Shown in pieces: positions 11,393 through 21,168 of a stretch of DNA of 64,000 nucleotides. A model generated the notes under the pieces. That model did no database searches. It was given only the letters and a program-made list of their open reading frames with translations, and had not been told where the DNA came from. Source of the stretch: Amphibalanus amphitrite. Taxonomy: Eukaryota > Arthropoda > Thecostraca > Balanomorpha > Balanidae. Each line of letters opens with the position of its first letter. Position 1 is the first letter of the stretch. A program made the position numbers and the translations under genes. The stretch spans positions 124,001 to 188,000 of the forward strand of contig NW_024882758.1 in NCBI RefSeq assembly GCF_019059575.1, read 5' to 3'.

Positions 11393-12080
11393 CCAGTATA
11401 ACGCCTTTTGGGGCGACTAACGGAGCGAGCGAGAGGGTGGGCCTTGCACGTGCGAAATTGCGAGGGGGTACCTCCAACTGACTTGTGCACGGCACCCTAC
11501 TAACTGGTCTCTAGCGATGTGCCAAATTTGGGCACAATCGGCCCAGCCGTTCTCGAGATCTGGAAGCGGCACCCTGCACGTGCGCACGTGCAAAATGGGT
11601 CCCAACTGACTTGTGCACGGCACCCTACTAACCGGTCCCTAACCGTGTACCAAATTTGAGCGCAATCGGTCCAGCCGTTCCCGAGATCTGGAAACGACCC
11701 CTGCACGTGCGCACGTGCAGCAGCACCCCAACTCTGGCACATGTATAGGCAGTGCCTAGTGGGTGCCTACCAACATGCCAACTTTCAGCGCAATCGGCCA
11801 AGTAGTTACCGAGATATTGCAACAATTACAAAACGGACACCTCTTCGTTTTGCACGTGGCACGTGCATAAGGGGTCACCCACATGCATCAGGAATAGTCC
11901 AATACTTGGTAGAAGGAATGAAGCTACCCTACAAAAATTACCGCGTGTAAATCGGTCAAGTGGTTGCTGAGATATAAGCCTCGCAAAAGCGTGACCACGG
12001 CCGGCCGGCCGGCCGGCCGCTCATACTCAGAAATTTCCGTTAATCTAAGGAAAGACTACGCTCGCTTCGCTCGCTCCGTA
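11393..12080. mobile_element. Repeat module M, copy 2, truncated at its right end
   Basis: It opens CCAGTATAACGCCTTTTGG and GGAGCGAGCGAG like copy 1, and has the CGCAATCGG tandem units and palindromes TGCACGTGCGCACGTGCA at 11575-11592 and 11702-11719. It ends at CGCTCGCTCCGTA, where module T copy 2 starts, so the terminal AAGCGTTTTACT of copy 1 is missing. Confidence 0.6.
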
Positions 12081-12400
12081 ATGAGAGGCACCCGCCGCCG
12101 ATCGTCATGCATTTTATTGTCAAAGGCGATTGAACCCGGCTGCCGATGCCTTGAAGCAAGCTTGAGAGCCGACCAAAATTTGGAGAAAAAGCACCTTTTT
12201 CCAGCGCGTGCCACGTGCGACCCATCCACCCCCCGGGACTCGAAACACGACACTGCACGTGCGCGTGACGTCATCAACACCCTGTGAAAATTTCAGCCCC
12301 ATCGACCGCACCGTTTGACCTGTGCACGACGTCAAAGCACACCTCTACACGGTGCAAACACACAGACAGACAGAGTTTCATTTCACAAATAGTATAGTAG
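12081..12400 (+). repeat. Repeat module T, copy 2
   Basis: It begins ATGAGAGGCACCCGCCG and ends AGTATAGTAG, matching T copy 1 over its whole length with a few substitutions and a longer ACAGACAGACAG run. After it the sequence returns to apparently unique DNA. Confidence 0.7.
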
Positions 12401-12658
12401 ATTACGGCGCATTAATAGAAGATGCATGTTTCAATCACTTATACGAGCACAAAGATCACTGTGTGTACAGTGTTTATAAATAACTGTGTGTTATGTCATG
12501 TTTAATCAGGCCTCATATCATGGGTACCTATCAAGGCTGGATAAAATCACGTTTTTCAGCTCATTTAGTGGATGTTTGACACTCTGTATACTGTATAGTG
12601 TGCACTGTGCAGTATCGTGGCTTTGGCACTGGGGTTCAAATCAGCCTCTCCATCAAGA

Positions 12659-13013
12659 TTTTTTTTTTATAAATTTAGTCCGAACCTTTTGATGGGAAGG
12701 ATTCACAAGGACAGAGCCACCGCTAAGCGAAGCTTGTTGCGATGACCCTGCCCTCTACCCTCCGATCGCGCAATTCCGATTTTATGGCAGAATTTAGAGT
12801 CCAAAGTTTTAACGTGCGCACAAAGCCGCGCACGGCCGGTCCCCTCGCTGACTGCGCCTGGCTACGGCCTGCCACCAACCGCAACCATACCTGTCAGGAG
12901 GCCCATAAATGTCGAGCGCCCGTCGCGCCTCGAACCCGGACTGTCATAACCGGGAACGCGTGCTCTCACCACGCGGAGTCCAACGCTCTAACCAACTGAG
13001 CTACGGGACCGGC
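12659..13013 (-). mobile_element. tRNA-derived SINE
   Basis: Read on the minus strand, the head is GCCGGTCCCG followed by an A-box TAGCTCAGTTGG (12992-13003) and a B-box-like GGGTTCGAGGCGC (12925-12937). The body continues to a 3' A-rich tail of about ten A at 12659-12668. The spacing between boxes is longer than in ordinary tRNAs and resembles class II (Leu/Ser-type) tRNAs with a long variable arm. Stems are imperfect and no CCA-adjacent acceptor closes, so this is not a functional tRNA. The internal boxes would have been an RNA polymerase III promoter. No clear target duplication was seen. Confidence 0.75.
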
Positions 13014-15110
13014 AAATCCTGCAATATGATAATGCAGGATTTATTATGAATTAATGCTGAAAAAATGTTTAAGTATGATTGCTAAACGAAAGAATGAATG
13101 ATAGACTGCGTATGAATTAAAACTTCATGTGAATTATCATATTAGCGTTTAAAGTAGGTACTGTAATAACCTAAAAATGCATTTTGTTTCATCCCATATT
13201 GATTTAAATAAAGTAAGGGAAATGTGATGTCACCATTTGTGATGCCCTTTGGGAAATGTGATGCCCTTCTGCGTTTTGAAAAAGGCCTGGCCGGTCGAGA
13301 GACGACGAAATTGTTTTCCAGTCTTCCGTCATGTTAAGTCCAGTAGCCCTGATCCTATTCATTTAGCACTTTGCCCTTGACTCGCCTTTATAAAGTAAAA
13401 CCGGATATCAGACTCATGTTAGTTCGACAGATCTCTGGCAAGATTTCACTTTATCCGACGACTGGTCCCCCTTATCTGATATTCTTCCGCCCGTTTTCAT
13501 AGAAATGATGTCCGATCGCTTGCACAGAAGCAGTTAAGTTTCGGTAGGATTTGTGTTTTTATCTTATTGCAGAGTTAGCGCGCTCTGATACATGCTCATT
13601 CGGTGTCGAAGTGTTCTTTGAGGTCTTCAAGACCGTTCATGGACAGTGGATGGTTGTTCACAACTAAGATAAGGTGACAATGCATGCCCTGAGGCTTTGT
13701 GCTTTTCTGCAGGCTCTGCAACTTTGAGCTGGGTCGTAAAGTAAAGCCGACAGGATATATGTAGGCTTTGACAAGACATGGGGTATTTCGGTGTGACGCT
13801 GAAACAAAATATCACTGTGATCGTGATTGGACTTTGAATTTTCGGGAATTATTTTGGTGATAACTTCAGAACGATTTTTAAGGTTTACAAAAGAAGGTTT
13901 CTTGCAATACTGAACGAATGCAACTGTCTGAGACTTTTTGGAGATCAAACGCGGTAAACTACACACATGCAAAAATTGAGTAGATATAGGTACATAAACG
14001 GGAGTTTTAGAAAGCAATGGCTTGACTTTTGTGACCAGAAGTGTGTCCTGCGTGCTACATTTCATCATTTAGAAACAGATAAATGCTCAGAGAAATATTA
14101 TGAAAGATTAAAATGATCATATAGTCAAATTATCAAATATATGACAGCTAGCTTGCCTGTATACGCATTTATTTTTTAGATTTTCATTTTTCAATCCAAC
14201 GTTTCATTGATTCGTCAGAGGCGGATGGTGAATGAAGTTCATTGTCGCAATGTCTCCCTTTATCCACAGACAACAGGAGCCTTACAACATCTGATCCGGG
14301 TGAACACTTGTTCGTCATACGCTCCATTGTGCAGAAACCCGTTCTATGTTATACTTGCTGAAGGTGTAAACTTGTCGGCGCCAGGCTAGCTCAGTGTAAA
14401 AATCACCCGACTGCGCCAATCCGTGAAGAATAAAATTTGATTGGATTAGTGTCGTGTACCGAGGTGATTAATGTCTTCAAGGCCGATGTCTAGCGTATAT
14501 CGACACACGATCTGTGCGTTTTTCGAGAGGCTGCGACCCACAGGGTGCACGCAGTACCGATGCACGGCTCTGTAGCCGCTGCTACATGGGTTTTCCAGAC
14601 CAGAGGATCACAACTGATGTCAGAACAATTAGATATCAATTGCAGTGTAACACCGGGGGCCATTACCTGTAACTTTGACTTATTACCTTGTAAGCTTTCT
14701 AATCGTTTCAAGAATGAAGAAGTGGTTTTCAAAAAACTACATTTTAAGAGGCTACGCTACATTTCAGCAGCAATTATCAAAAGACAATGCTTAGATATCA
14801 TTGTTCATGTGTTCTGCTTATGTAGATTTAAGAAAAACTGCAAATATTTCTGACAAATTTCAAAATTTCAGTCGTTACAAATGTAAAAAACATGGGAACA
14901 AACCATAAACATAAACACAGACCATAGACACAGAAACTACAGCCCATATAGCACATGTTTTACCTACATTAACCATCTGTGTGTTCATTTATTCTTATGC
15001 ATATTATTGGAGGGTGCGTCAAGTAATTATTATAGTTGCGGACTCCATATTTAATGTCTTATTTTCATGTTTCATAGCAGCAAACATTTCAATCGAACTA
15101 ACTTTTCTAA
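13014..15110. other. AT-rich interval, no supported gene
   Basis: Includes a 134-residue minus frame (13664-14068) and a 102-residue plus frame (14545-14853). Both lack recognisable motifs or convincing splice sites and are within chance length for this composition. A tRNA A-box-like AGGCTAGCTCAGTG near 14385 has no B-box. Confidence 0.45.
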
Positions 15111-15399
15111 GAGTGTGGGTAATCCTCTCCCCCCCCCCCTCCCGGTCGCCATGAGCTGAGCCCGCAACAATGGAAGCCGCAGGTTTCGACCATAAATATT
15201 CCGACCATTTTCGGCAGGTGCTCAGTCCCAGCATTGTCAGCGTTCTCACCCGTCCGGGATACTCTTACACTCCCCTGCCAATCTGTCTCACTCAGCCGGA
15301 CCGTGCGACACATCATTGCTCACTTTACGCCAGCGGCACGCCGTGGTCGTCAATGCGTCGCATTATATTCATATTTCAGTGACTGCTGTCCAGTGCTGT

Positions 15400-15495
15400 C
15401 CTGCCGAGTGTCGCGATGTCTCGCGGTGTCTCGCGATGTTTCGTTGTCTCGCGATGTGCGGTGGCGTCTCGAGGTGTCTTGCGATCTCTCGCAAC
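15400..15495 (+). repeat. Degenerate GTCTCGCGATGT tandem repeat
   Basis: About seven imperfect copies of a roughly 12-bp word (TCTCGCGATGT, TCTCGCGGTGT, TCTCGAGGTGT). The core TCTCGCGA is a known promoter word in vertebrates. Here it may simply be a minisatellite. Confidence 0.75.
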
Positions 15496-15739
15496 ATTTC
15501 CAAAGCCGACCTTACAGGATTGAAACGATTGTAAAACCAGCAGGGCCGCGCTGACAAGTTGTAGGTATGTGGATCAATGATTGTCTTTGAACAGGGCATA
15601 ACTTGCTGAAACTGACAACGTGAAGAAAATAAAAACCGGTTTTTAGCTTCAATATAGGACATGGTACGTTTCCTCCAGTCTCAAATATAACGACTGAAGC
15701 CACCTGCATGCTACAGAATATGACTCCAGACGTTTCGAT

Positions 15740-16580
15740 ACCATGACCTTACGGGGGCGTCTTCGTGACCTTTCTCCTCAGCCAGGTGACCTGCCTCGTG
15801 TGACCGATGACCCGGCGGCGGTGACATGTGACACCTGTCACCCGATACGTGTCCGGTGTCACACGAGGTGTGTCTGCGGACACGTGACAGCTCTGGTCGC
15901 GTGACGTGCCCTGGCGGACACGGTGCGGCCCGAGTCCGGCCCAGCGCGGTCCCTGTCGGGCCGAGCCGTCGCGCAGACATGGCACGCGTCACCCGGCCCC
16001 GGGCGCGACACGGCTGCCCGTCACGTGACGTCACGCCGGCGCCGTGTCGTGATGTCAGCCGCGTCACGCCGGCGCCGTGACGCCCGTCACCCGGCCGCTG
16101 GCTGTCGCGGTGGTGGCGAAACCGGGTGTCACTCGGGCGAGACGCTACAGTGTGATCGGCGCCCGCCCCGCCCAGCGTTGGCCGCACGTCAGGCTCAGAG
16201 CACTGCCACTCACTGGTGCAAGAGGCGACGGAGTTCGTCCGTCCGTCCGTCCGTCCGTCAAACCCATCAACAGAATCGGAGCGCTGCGGTCCAGTCGTCA
16301 AAGAGCATACAGAGCATGCACTGGAAACTGCTGTGCTTGTTCCGAGAGAACAGGACCAGTTTGGCATTCCAGCTCCGACTCACAAAAGCCATGGTTTACC
16401 TTGCAAGTACCGAAAGAACATTGGACAATGCAGTGTTTACTTGCTGCATGCAAGGGGCTGTCAATGATTCCATTGCGGAAGGACCCCGTGGCCCCCGCGG
16501 TACGTCTTGCTGGACGGCTGGACTTCCAGCCCGTGCAGCCCTGTCCGACCGGGCTTATACGTCGCTAGCCTGACTTGTTC
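15740..16580. promoter_or_regulatory. CpG-rich patch with GTGAC/GTCAC-rich segment
   Basis: The interval is strongly CpG-rich and dense in GTGAC and GTCAC words. Overlapping palindromes GTCACGTGAC and GTGACGTCAC occupy 16020-16034. CGTCACGCCGGCGCCGTG occurs twice within 50 bp. There is a short (TCCG)n run near 16232-16258. Long frames on both strands here have no family features. A promoter or enhancer role is inference. Confidence 0.35.
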
Positions 16581-17722
16581 CAGGGTCTAAGCCGTCACTG
16601 ACATCGACAACAAGAAAAAGTGGAGGAGCCATCGGGATCTGCACATTCCCTCACAAGAACCAGACATAAAATCGGCGCACCCTGTCCGCGTTTTTCGGCC
16701 GATGGCTTGGGACATGTCCCGGTGAGGACAGCGGCCATGTGGTGTCCGGTAGCCGCGAGCGTCGCTCCCAGAAAGGATCTGCGGTCGTCCTGACCACAAT
16801 GTTGATCTCAATGACTGGGCTCGTGGGTTTTCGGGAGACTCAGGAGAAGGATCATCGGTTGTAGCAAGTGCGCTTACACGGCTGAGAAGGCGTTTGTGTA
16901 TATCACAGATGTGTCTGAAAGAGAAAAAAGGCGGACATGGCTACTGTGGCTGATCGCCGTGATAGCTCGGGTGTGTCATTGATAGTTTGTGTCTGAGGTA
17001 TTGAACTTAAAGTCGGTTTTATCTTGAAGGCTCTCCCACGCGGTTCAATGGGAATATCTGCTGAGAGTAGCCTCTATGTTTCGTCAGAGCTAGTTGGAAC
17101 TTAGCTAAGCAACTAAACAGCTATAAACAGCTATTAGCTATAAAACAACTGAGTTCGATGCAGCAAAACGGAATATTGCACATACGAGCAGCATCATGAG
17201 CGCATTGTCAGCTCATCTGTCTGTCAGCTCATTGTCAGCTCATCATGTCAGCTCAATGAGCTGACAAAGCTCATTGCATCTGGGCTTAACTTTTCCATGT
17301 CCTGTTTCGAACACGTCATGACTCAAATAACTGAAACGGCATCCAGCGTGACATCCTAGCTCAAGGAGACCACCATGGTGCCACTCTCAACCACTTGAAC
17401 CATGATACATAGTGACGGCTATTGGTTGTCATTGCTGCCGTCTGTAGACATATACCCCATCCGAGTTGACATCATGAAATGAACATTCCAAGCCCGCTTT
17501 GCGGCTGGTGGGTGTCGATGTTAGAACATTAAACAGGCTACAAAAGCAGAATGGACTTGCACAACCAACTGGATTGAGAGACTCACTTCGCTCAATGAAT
17601 GAAGGGCGTCAGCACGAGGGAACTCATGGCCTTGTGGTTTATAGGTCACCGATTGCAACAAGCTTTGTTTCATAGATATGGATCAGAAATAATCACCTAT
17701 AATGTAAACGTTGTAGGATAAA
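16581..17722. other. Interval without recognised gene
   Basis: Average composition. It contains a local cluster of GTCAGCTCAT words at 17208-17280, including a nearly loop-less hairpin TGTCAGCTCA-A-TGAGCTGACA at 17246-17266. No exon was supported. Confidence 0.45.
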
Positions 17723-18000
17723 AGCCGTTTTCACGACGGCCTATCCGGCAAGTGCACCTAATTTGACCAAATCTGCACCTAACCTCTTTTACCAAAACAT
17801 CTTTATTTTATGAATTTATTTTAGTGTTCTAATCGATGATTCTCACTGATAATATGACAAAGCAGGCATATAAGCAACTAGTGCAACCCTAGCTGATAGC
17901 TACTATAAGAGACACACTGAACCTAATTTGACCAAATCTGCACCTAATCTGCACCAGATGTGCACCAAATGTATACCAGATGGCCGTCGCGAAAACGGCT
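17723..18000. mobile_element. 278-bp MITE, GCCGTTTTC family, copy 1
   Basis: The left end AGCCGTTTTCACGACGGCC is matched by the inverted right end GGCCGTCGCGAAAACGGCT. Just inside both ends lie direct repeats of CCTAATTTGACCAAATCTGC. A copy at 20892-21168 is about 90% identical by eye. No coding capacity. The superfamily is unclear because target duplications are not evident. Confidence 0.85.
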
Positions 18001-18086
18001 TATACCATCCCCATCAGTGTTTGGAAAAAGGCTCTTTTATAGAGATTCCGAATGCCGCAAGAGAGCTGATTTCTTTTTTTCTTCAA

Positions 18087-18165
18087 GTAATGAATGAATG
18101 CATGAATGCATGAATGAATGAATGAATGAATGAATGAATGAATGAATGAATGAATGAATGAATGA
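18087..18165. repeat. (GAAT)n microsatellite
   Basis: About 18 tetranucleotide units of AATG/GAAT with two interrupting GCATG variants at the left end. Confidence 0.95.
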
Positions 18166-18281
18166 ACTTAAAAATATTGACATATGAATGAGGAGAATGT
18201 TCATACGTCATTGCCAGATGTCGGAAAAAGTCAAACTAGCCTTTCTTCTGTGTGAAATATTTATGCTAGCCTGTTGATGTA

Positions 18282-19252
18282 GGGTAAGGGCGGGTAAGAG
18301 TACGCGGGCGATAAGAGTACGCATCAGCTGTTTCGGTTGCTTAGCAACGCGGGTTTGTCGAGTTCATGAAGTGACATGAAGCCGCCAGTGCGTGCATGTC
18401 ACCAACGGAACGTGGGCGTTGAGCGGCGACTCTGTTGAGTTTAAGGCGATGAATATTATTTTCGAGCGTTATGATATTATAATGATATGTTACAATAATT
18501 TTGATACTTGGCAGTTGAGATAAAGTACATTTCCGTGATTGTTGTGGGAAACTTGTGAGGTTATCTGGGGAAATACTGTACAGTGCAATATTCTGTTTGC
18601 GAAGTTTTGCACAACGGTTCGGGGTTGTTTTGTGCGCGAATTGCATGTACGGTAAGAGGACGCACTGTTCAGGAGGGTAAGAGTACGCAGAATTATACAT
18701 TAAATCGAATATACAGAAATATAGAATTATTAATCTATCGCTCAATGCCGATTGTTTTGTAGGTATATCATCAATGGAGCACTGTGATGCAGATGCGTAC
18801 CCGAAATTCTTCCAAATACGAGTTATTCTCTTTTTTGATTGTGCATTTTTTTTAAGAAACACACGACATGATTATTTCCTGATTTATAGACTTAAAAGAT
18901 TTATTTTATGTTTTTCTTTTTGGATACTAGAATTAACTTACATGCCTTCTGAGTTTGGAGTTAAGCATTTGGACAGTGCAAGCTGCATAGGTGTGTGTTC
19001 ATATGCTTGCGTACTCCACCCGCCTGGCGTGCGTACTCTTACACACCCCATATGGTAAGAGTACGCAAGTGCAGCGGTTCAGAAAATGTCAGTTTTAGAC
19101 CACTTCCATTTACGCTGAAGGATCGTTGCCCCATGGGTTGATGGCTAATTCAATGAACTTTAATATTCCCTATTTGCGATTTCTTTCCTTCAAATATTAA
19201 ACAAATGAGAGCAAGAAATCCACTAAGTGCGTACTCTTATACGACTTCACCT
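18282..19252. mobile_element. TA-flanked element with repeated GTAAGAGTACGC
   Basis: The left end GGGTAAGGGCGGGTAAGAG and the inverted right end, AGGTGAAGTCGTATAAGAG on the minus strand, both run into TACGC. TA dinucleotides flank both sides (18280-18281 and 19253-19254). At least seven copies of the word GGTAAGAGTACGC, in both orientations, occur inside (18293, 18311, 18651, 18676, 19031, 19054, 19229). The pair at 19031-19066 forms a 12-bp-stem hairpin. A 173-codon minus frame (18341-18862) shows no transposase motif. TA flanks suggest Tc1/mariner/pogo-type mobilisation. Confidence 0.65.
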
Positions 19253-19254
19253 TA

Positions 19255-20891
19255 TGTAAATGTGCTGAAAAGTGGGTGTTGACGCTAACACTGCTAACAG
19301 CTGTATGTCAATAGCGCCGTACCTAAGCTTCGAAATCCATCTTTACGAAGATTTGCCCTTTTGAAGGCGTATTCCACTGACGTCCATGCAGTGAGTATCT
19401 ACATCCATTGCGTTTGGTGGTTCACCAGGCTAGCATGTTAGTTAGTCCGTAGTCTGCTATAGTCATCGATGGAGTTTTGTGCTGACGATATTTGCAGCGT
19501 CGCTCGGCGTATTTTGACGCTGCCTGTTGGCGGTATCGCTGGCAAAGAGCTGATGACTCTGCCATATAGGATCGGATTCTGCCACCAAAAGAACCGCAAA
19601 CCTATTATACCCTCATTACTTTGCCATTACACGTGTCTATAAACATACCGCTTCTTGGGGTGGGCTCGCTTGCATTTACTCTGAAACCATTAGCCCGATT
19701 AGCCGGCGTTTTGCCACTCGCCGCATGAAAAAGCGTGTGTGGCTAATTGATGTACAGTCCCTCGAAACCCACCTAACTATGCACATGGGCACGAGTCGCG
19801 ACCCTAGGATTTGCCTTGGGGCGGCAACAGTGGTGGTCTCTACCCGTGGGCAGCGCCAGGCCGGCAGAGGAGGCACAGCATCGCACCGAAAACCCACGGA
19901 TTATCGGGATCAGTGACGAAATGTTAACGATCCGCGCCCACCAATTTGTCACATGATCTTCAAAGAGGCCGCCGCCGCGGCCAGAGGCAGGCGATTCGCT
20001 ACCAGAGGAGTCGGTCCCTCGCCCGGCCCGTCGCAGCCCCCTCGGCGCCCGCGGCCAGGTAGGTAGGTAGCGGCGCGGGGCCCGCAGTAACCCGATCCGG
20101 CCGGCTCCGGCGGCGGCCGGCGGGATTAGACCGGGCCTGCCAGGCCGGCCACTGTATCACACACGCTATCAGCCGGCACCGTGTACCGGCAGCCAGTGTT
20201 CCGCACACTCGAATGCCGATTCAACGGATAACAGCGTGTTTTGCCTGCAATGCGCATGCCGAAGCCAGACAGGGCTGTTTCTAAGGAGACACTTTCCTAG
20301 CAATTAGGAGCGAGGTGCACGCACTTGTGTCACAACAGTGCACGACAGACGACAAGGTGAAGGTGACACAAATTGGGGACATAAACAGCTGCCCGTTTGT
20401 GCTACGTTTAATTGGCTATTGGAGTAAAAATCGGCGTCTTCTTTCTGCAGTGCACATCGAGAATGTTTTGCAGTACCCTCCTTTGTTGAAGTCTGTTCAT
20501 GTTGTGTAGGGATTGTATGTAACAGTACGGCATATGGTGTGAATTGTGGAGGCTTGCACGAATGTACTTACATACCTAGGATATTTTAAGTTATGGTATT
20601 GCGATAATATTTTGGAGTGTGTGCTTTTAGAAACCCCTAATATCACAAACACTATGGCGTGCGGTAGGTAAAAGACAGCATGAAAGTTGTAGTAATCTCA
20701 ACAAGTTCGTTGTCAATCATCAATTAAAGGCTGGAAGTTGAACTAGAAAGGCACGGGTTTAAAGCGACATAAATCATAACTGATATTTCAAAATGTGTAG
20801 ACAAGGGCATACATTTATCCGACACAAAAAAAAACTTTTTTTTTGCTGAATTTGAGCCGCCTGGAGGCGTCGACACTCGACATTTCATATA
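19255..20891. other. Interval with CpG-rich patch at 19.93-20.18 kb
   Basis: Mostly unique-looking DNA. The patch around 19960-20180 is rich in GGCC and CCGG, with a short GTAG run at 20057-20070. No exon, RNA gene or bounded element was supported. Confidence 0.4.
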
Positions 20892-21168
20892 AACCGTTTT
20901 CGCGACGGACTATCCGGTGAGTGCACCTAATTTGACCAAATCTGCACCTAATCTCTTTTACAGCAAATATCTTTATTTTATGAATTCATTTCAGTGTTTT
21001 GATCGATGATACTTTCTGATAATATGACAAAGCAGGCATATAAGCAATTAGTGCAACCCTAGCTGATAACTACTAAGAGACACACTGAACCTAATTTGAC
21101 CAAATCTGCACCTAATCTGCACCAAATGTGCACCAAATGTGTACCAGGTGGCCATCGTGAAAACGGCT
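20892..21168. mobile_element. 277-bp MITE, GCCGTTTTC family, copy 2
   Basis: The ends AACCGTTTTCGCGACGG and CCATCGTGAAAACGGCT match copy 1 (17723-18000), as does the interior including the CCTAATTTGACCAAATCTGC subterminal direct repeats. Differences are scattered substitutions and small indels, so the two insertions are of moderate age. Same orientation as copy 1. Confidence 0.85.

Noticed and set aside
13664-14068. 134-codon minus frame in AT-rich DNA
   Set aside because: No recognisable motif; the expected number of such frames by chance in 64 kb is above one.
14380-14430. tRNA-like A-box AGGCTAGCTCAGTG
   Set aside because: No B-box or clover-leaf pairing follows.
15711-16367. 218-codon minus and 216-codon plus frames
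   Set aside because: They overlap each other in GTGAC-rich CpG DNA. The frames are kept open by low stop density and neither resembles a protein family.
18341-18862. 173-codon minus frame inside the TA-flanked element
   Set aside because: No helix-turn-helix or DDE-type motif was visible, and the length is borderline for chance.
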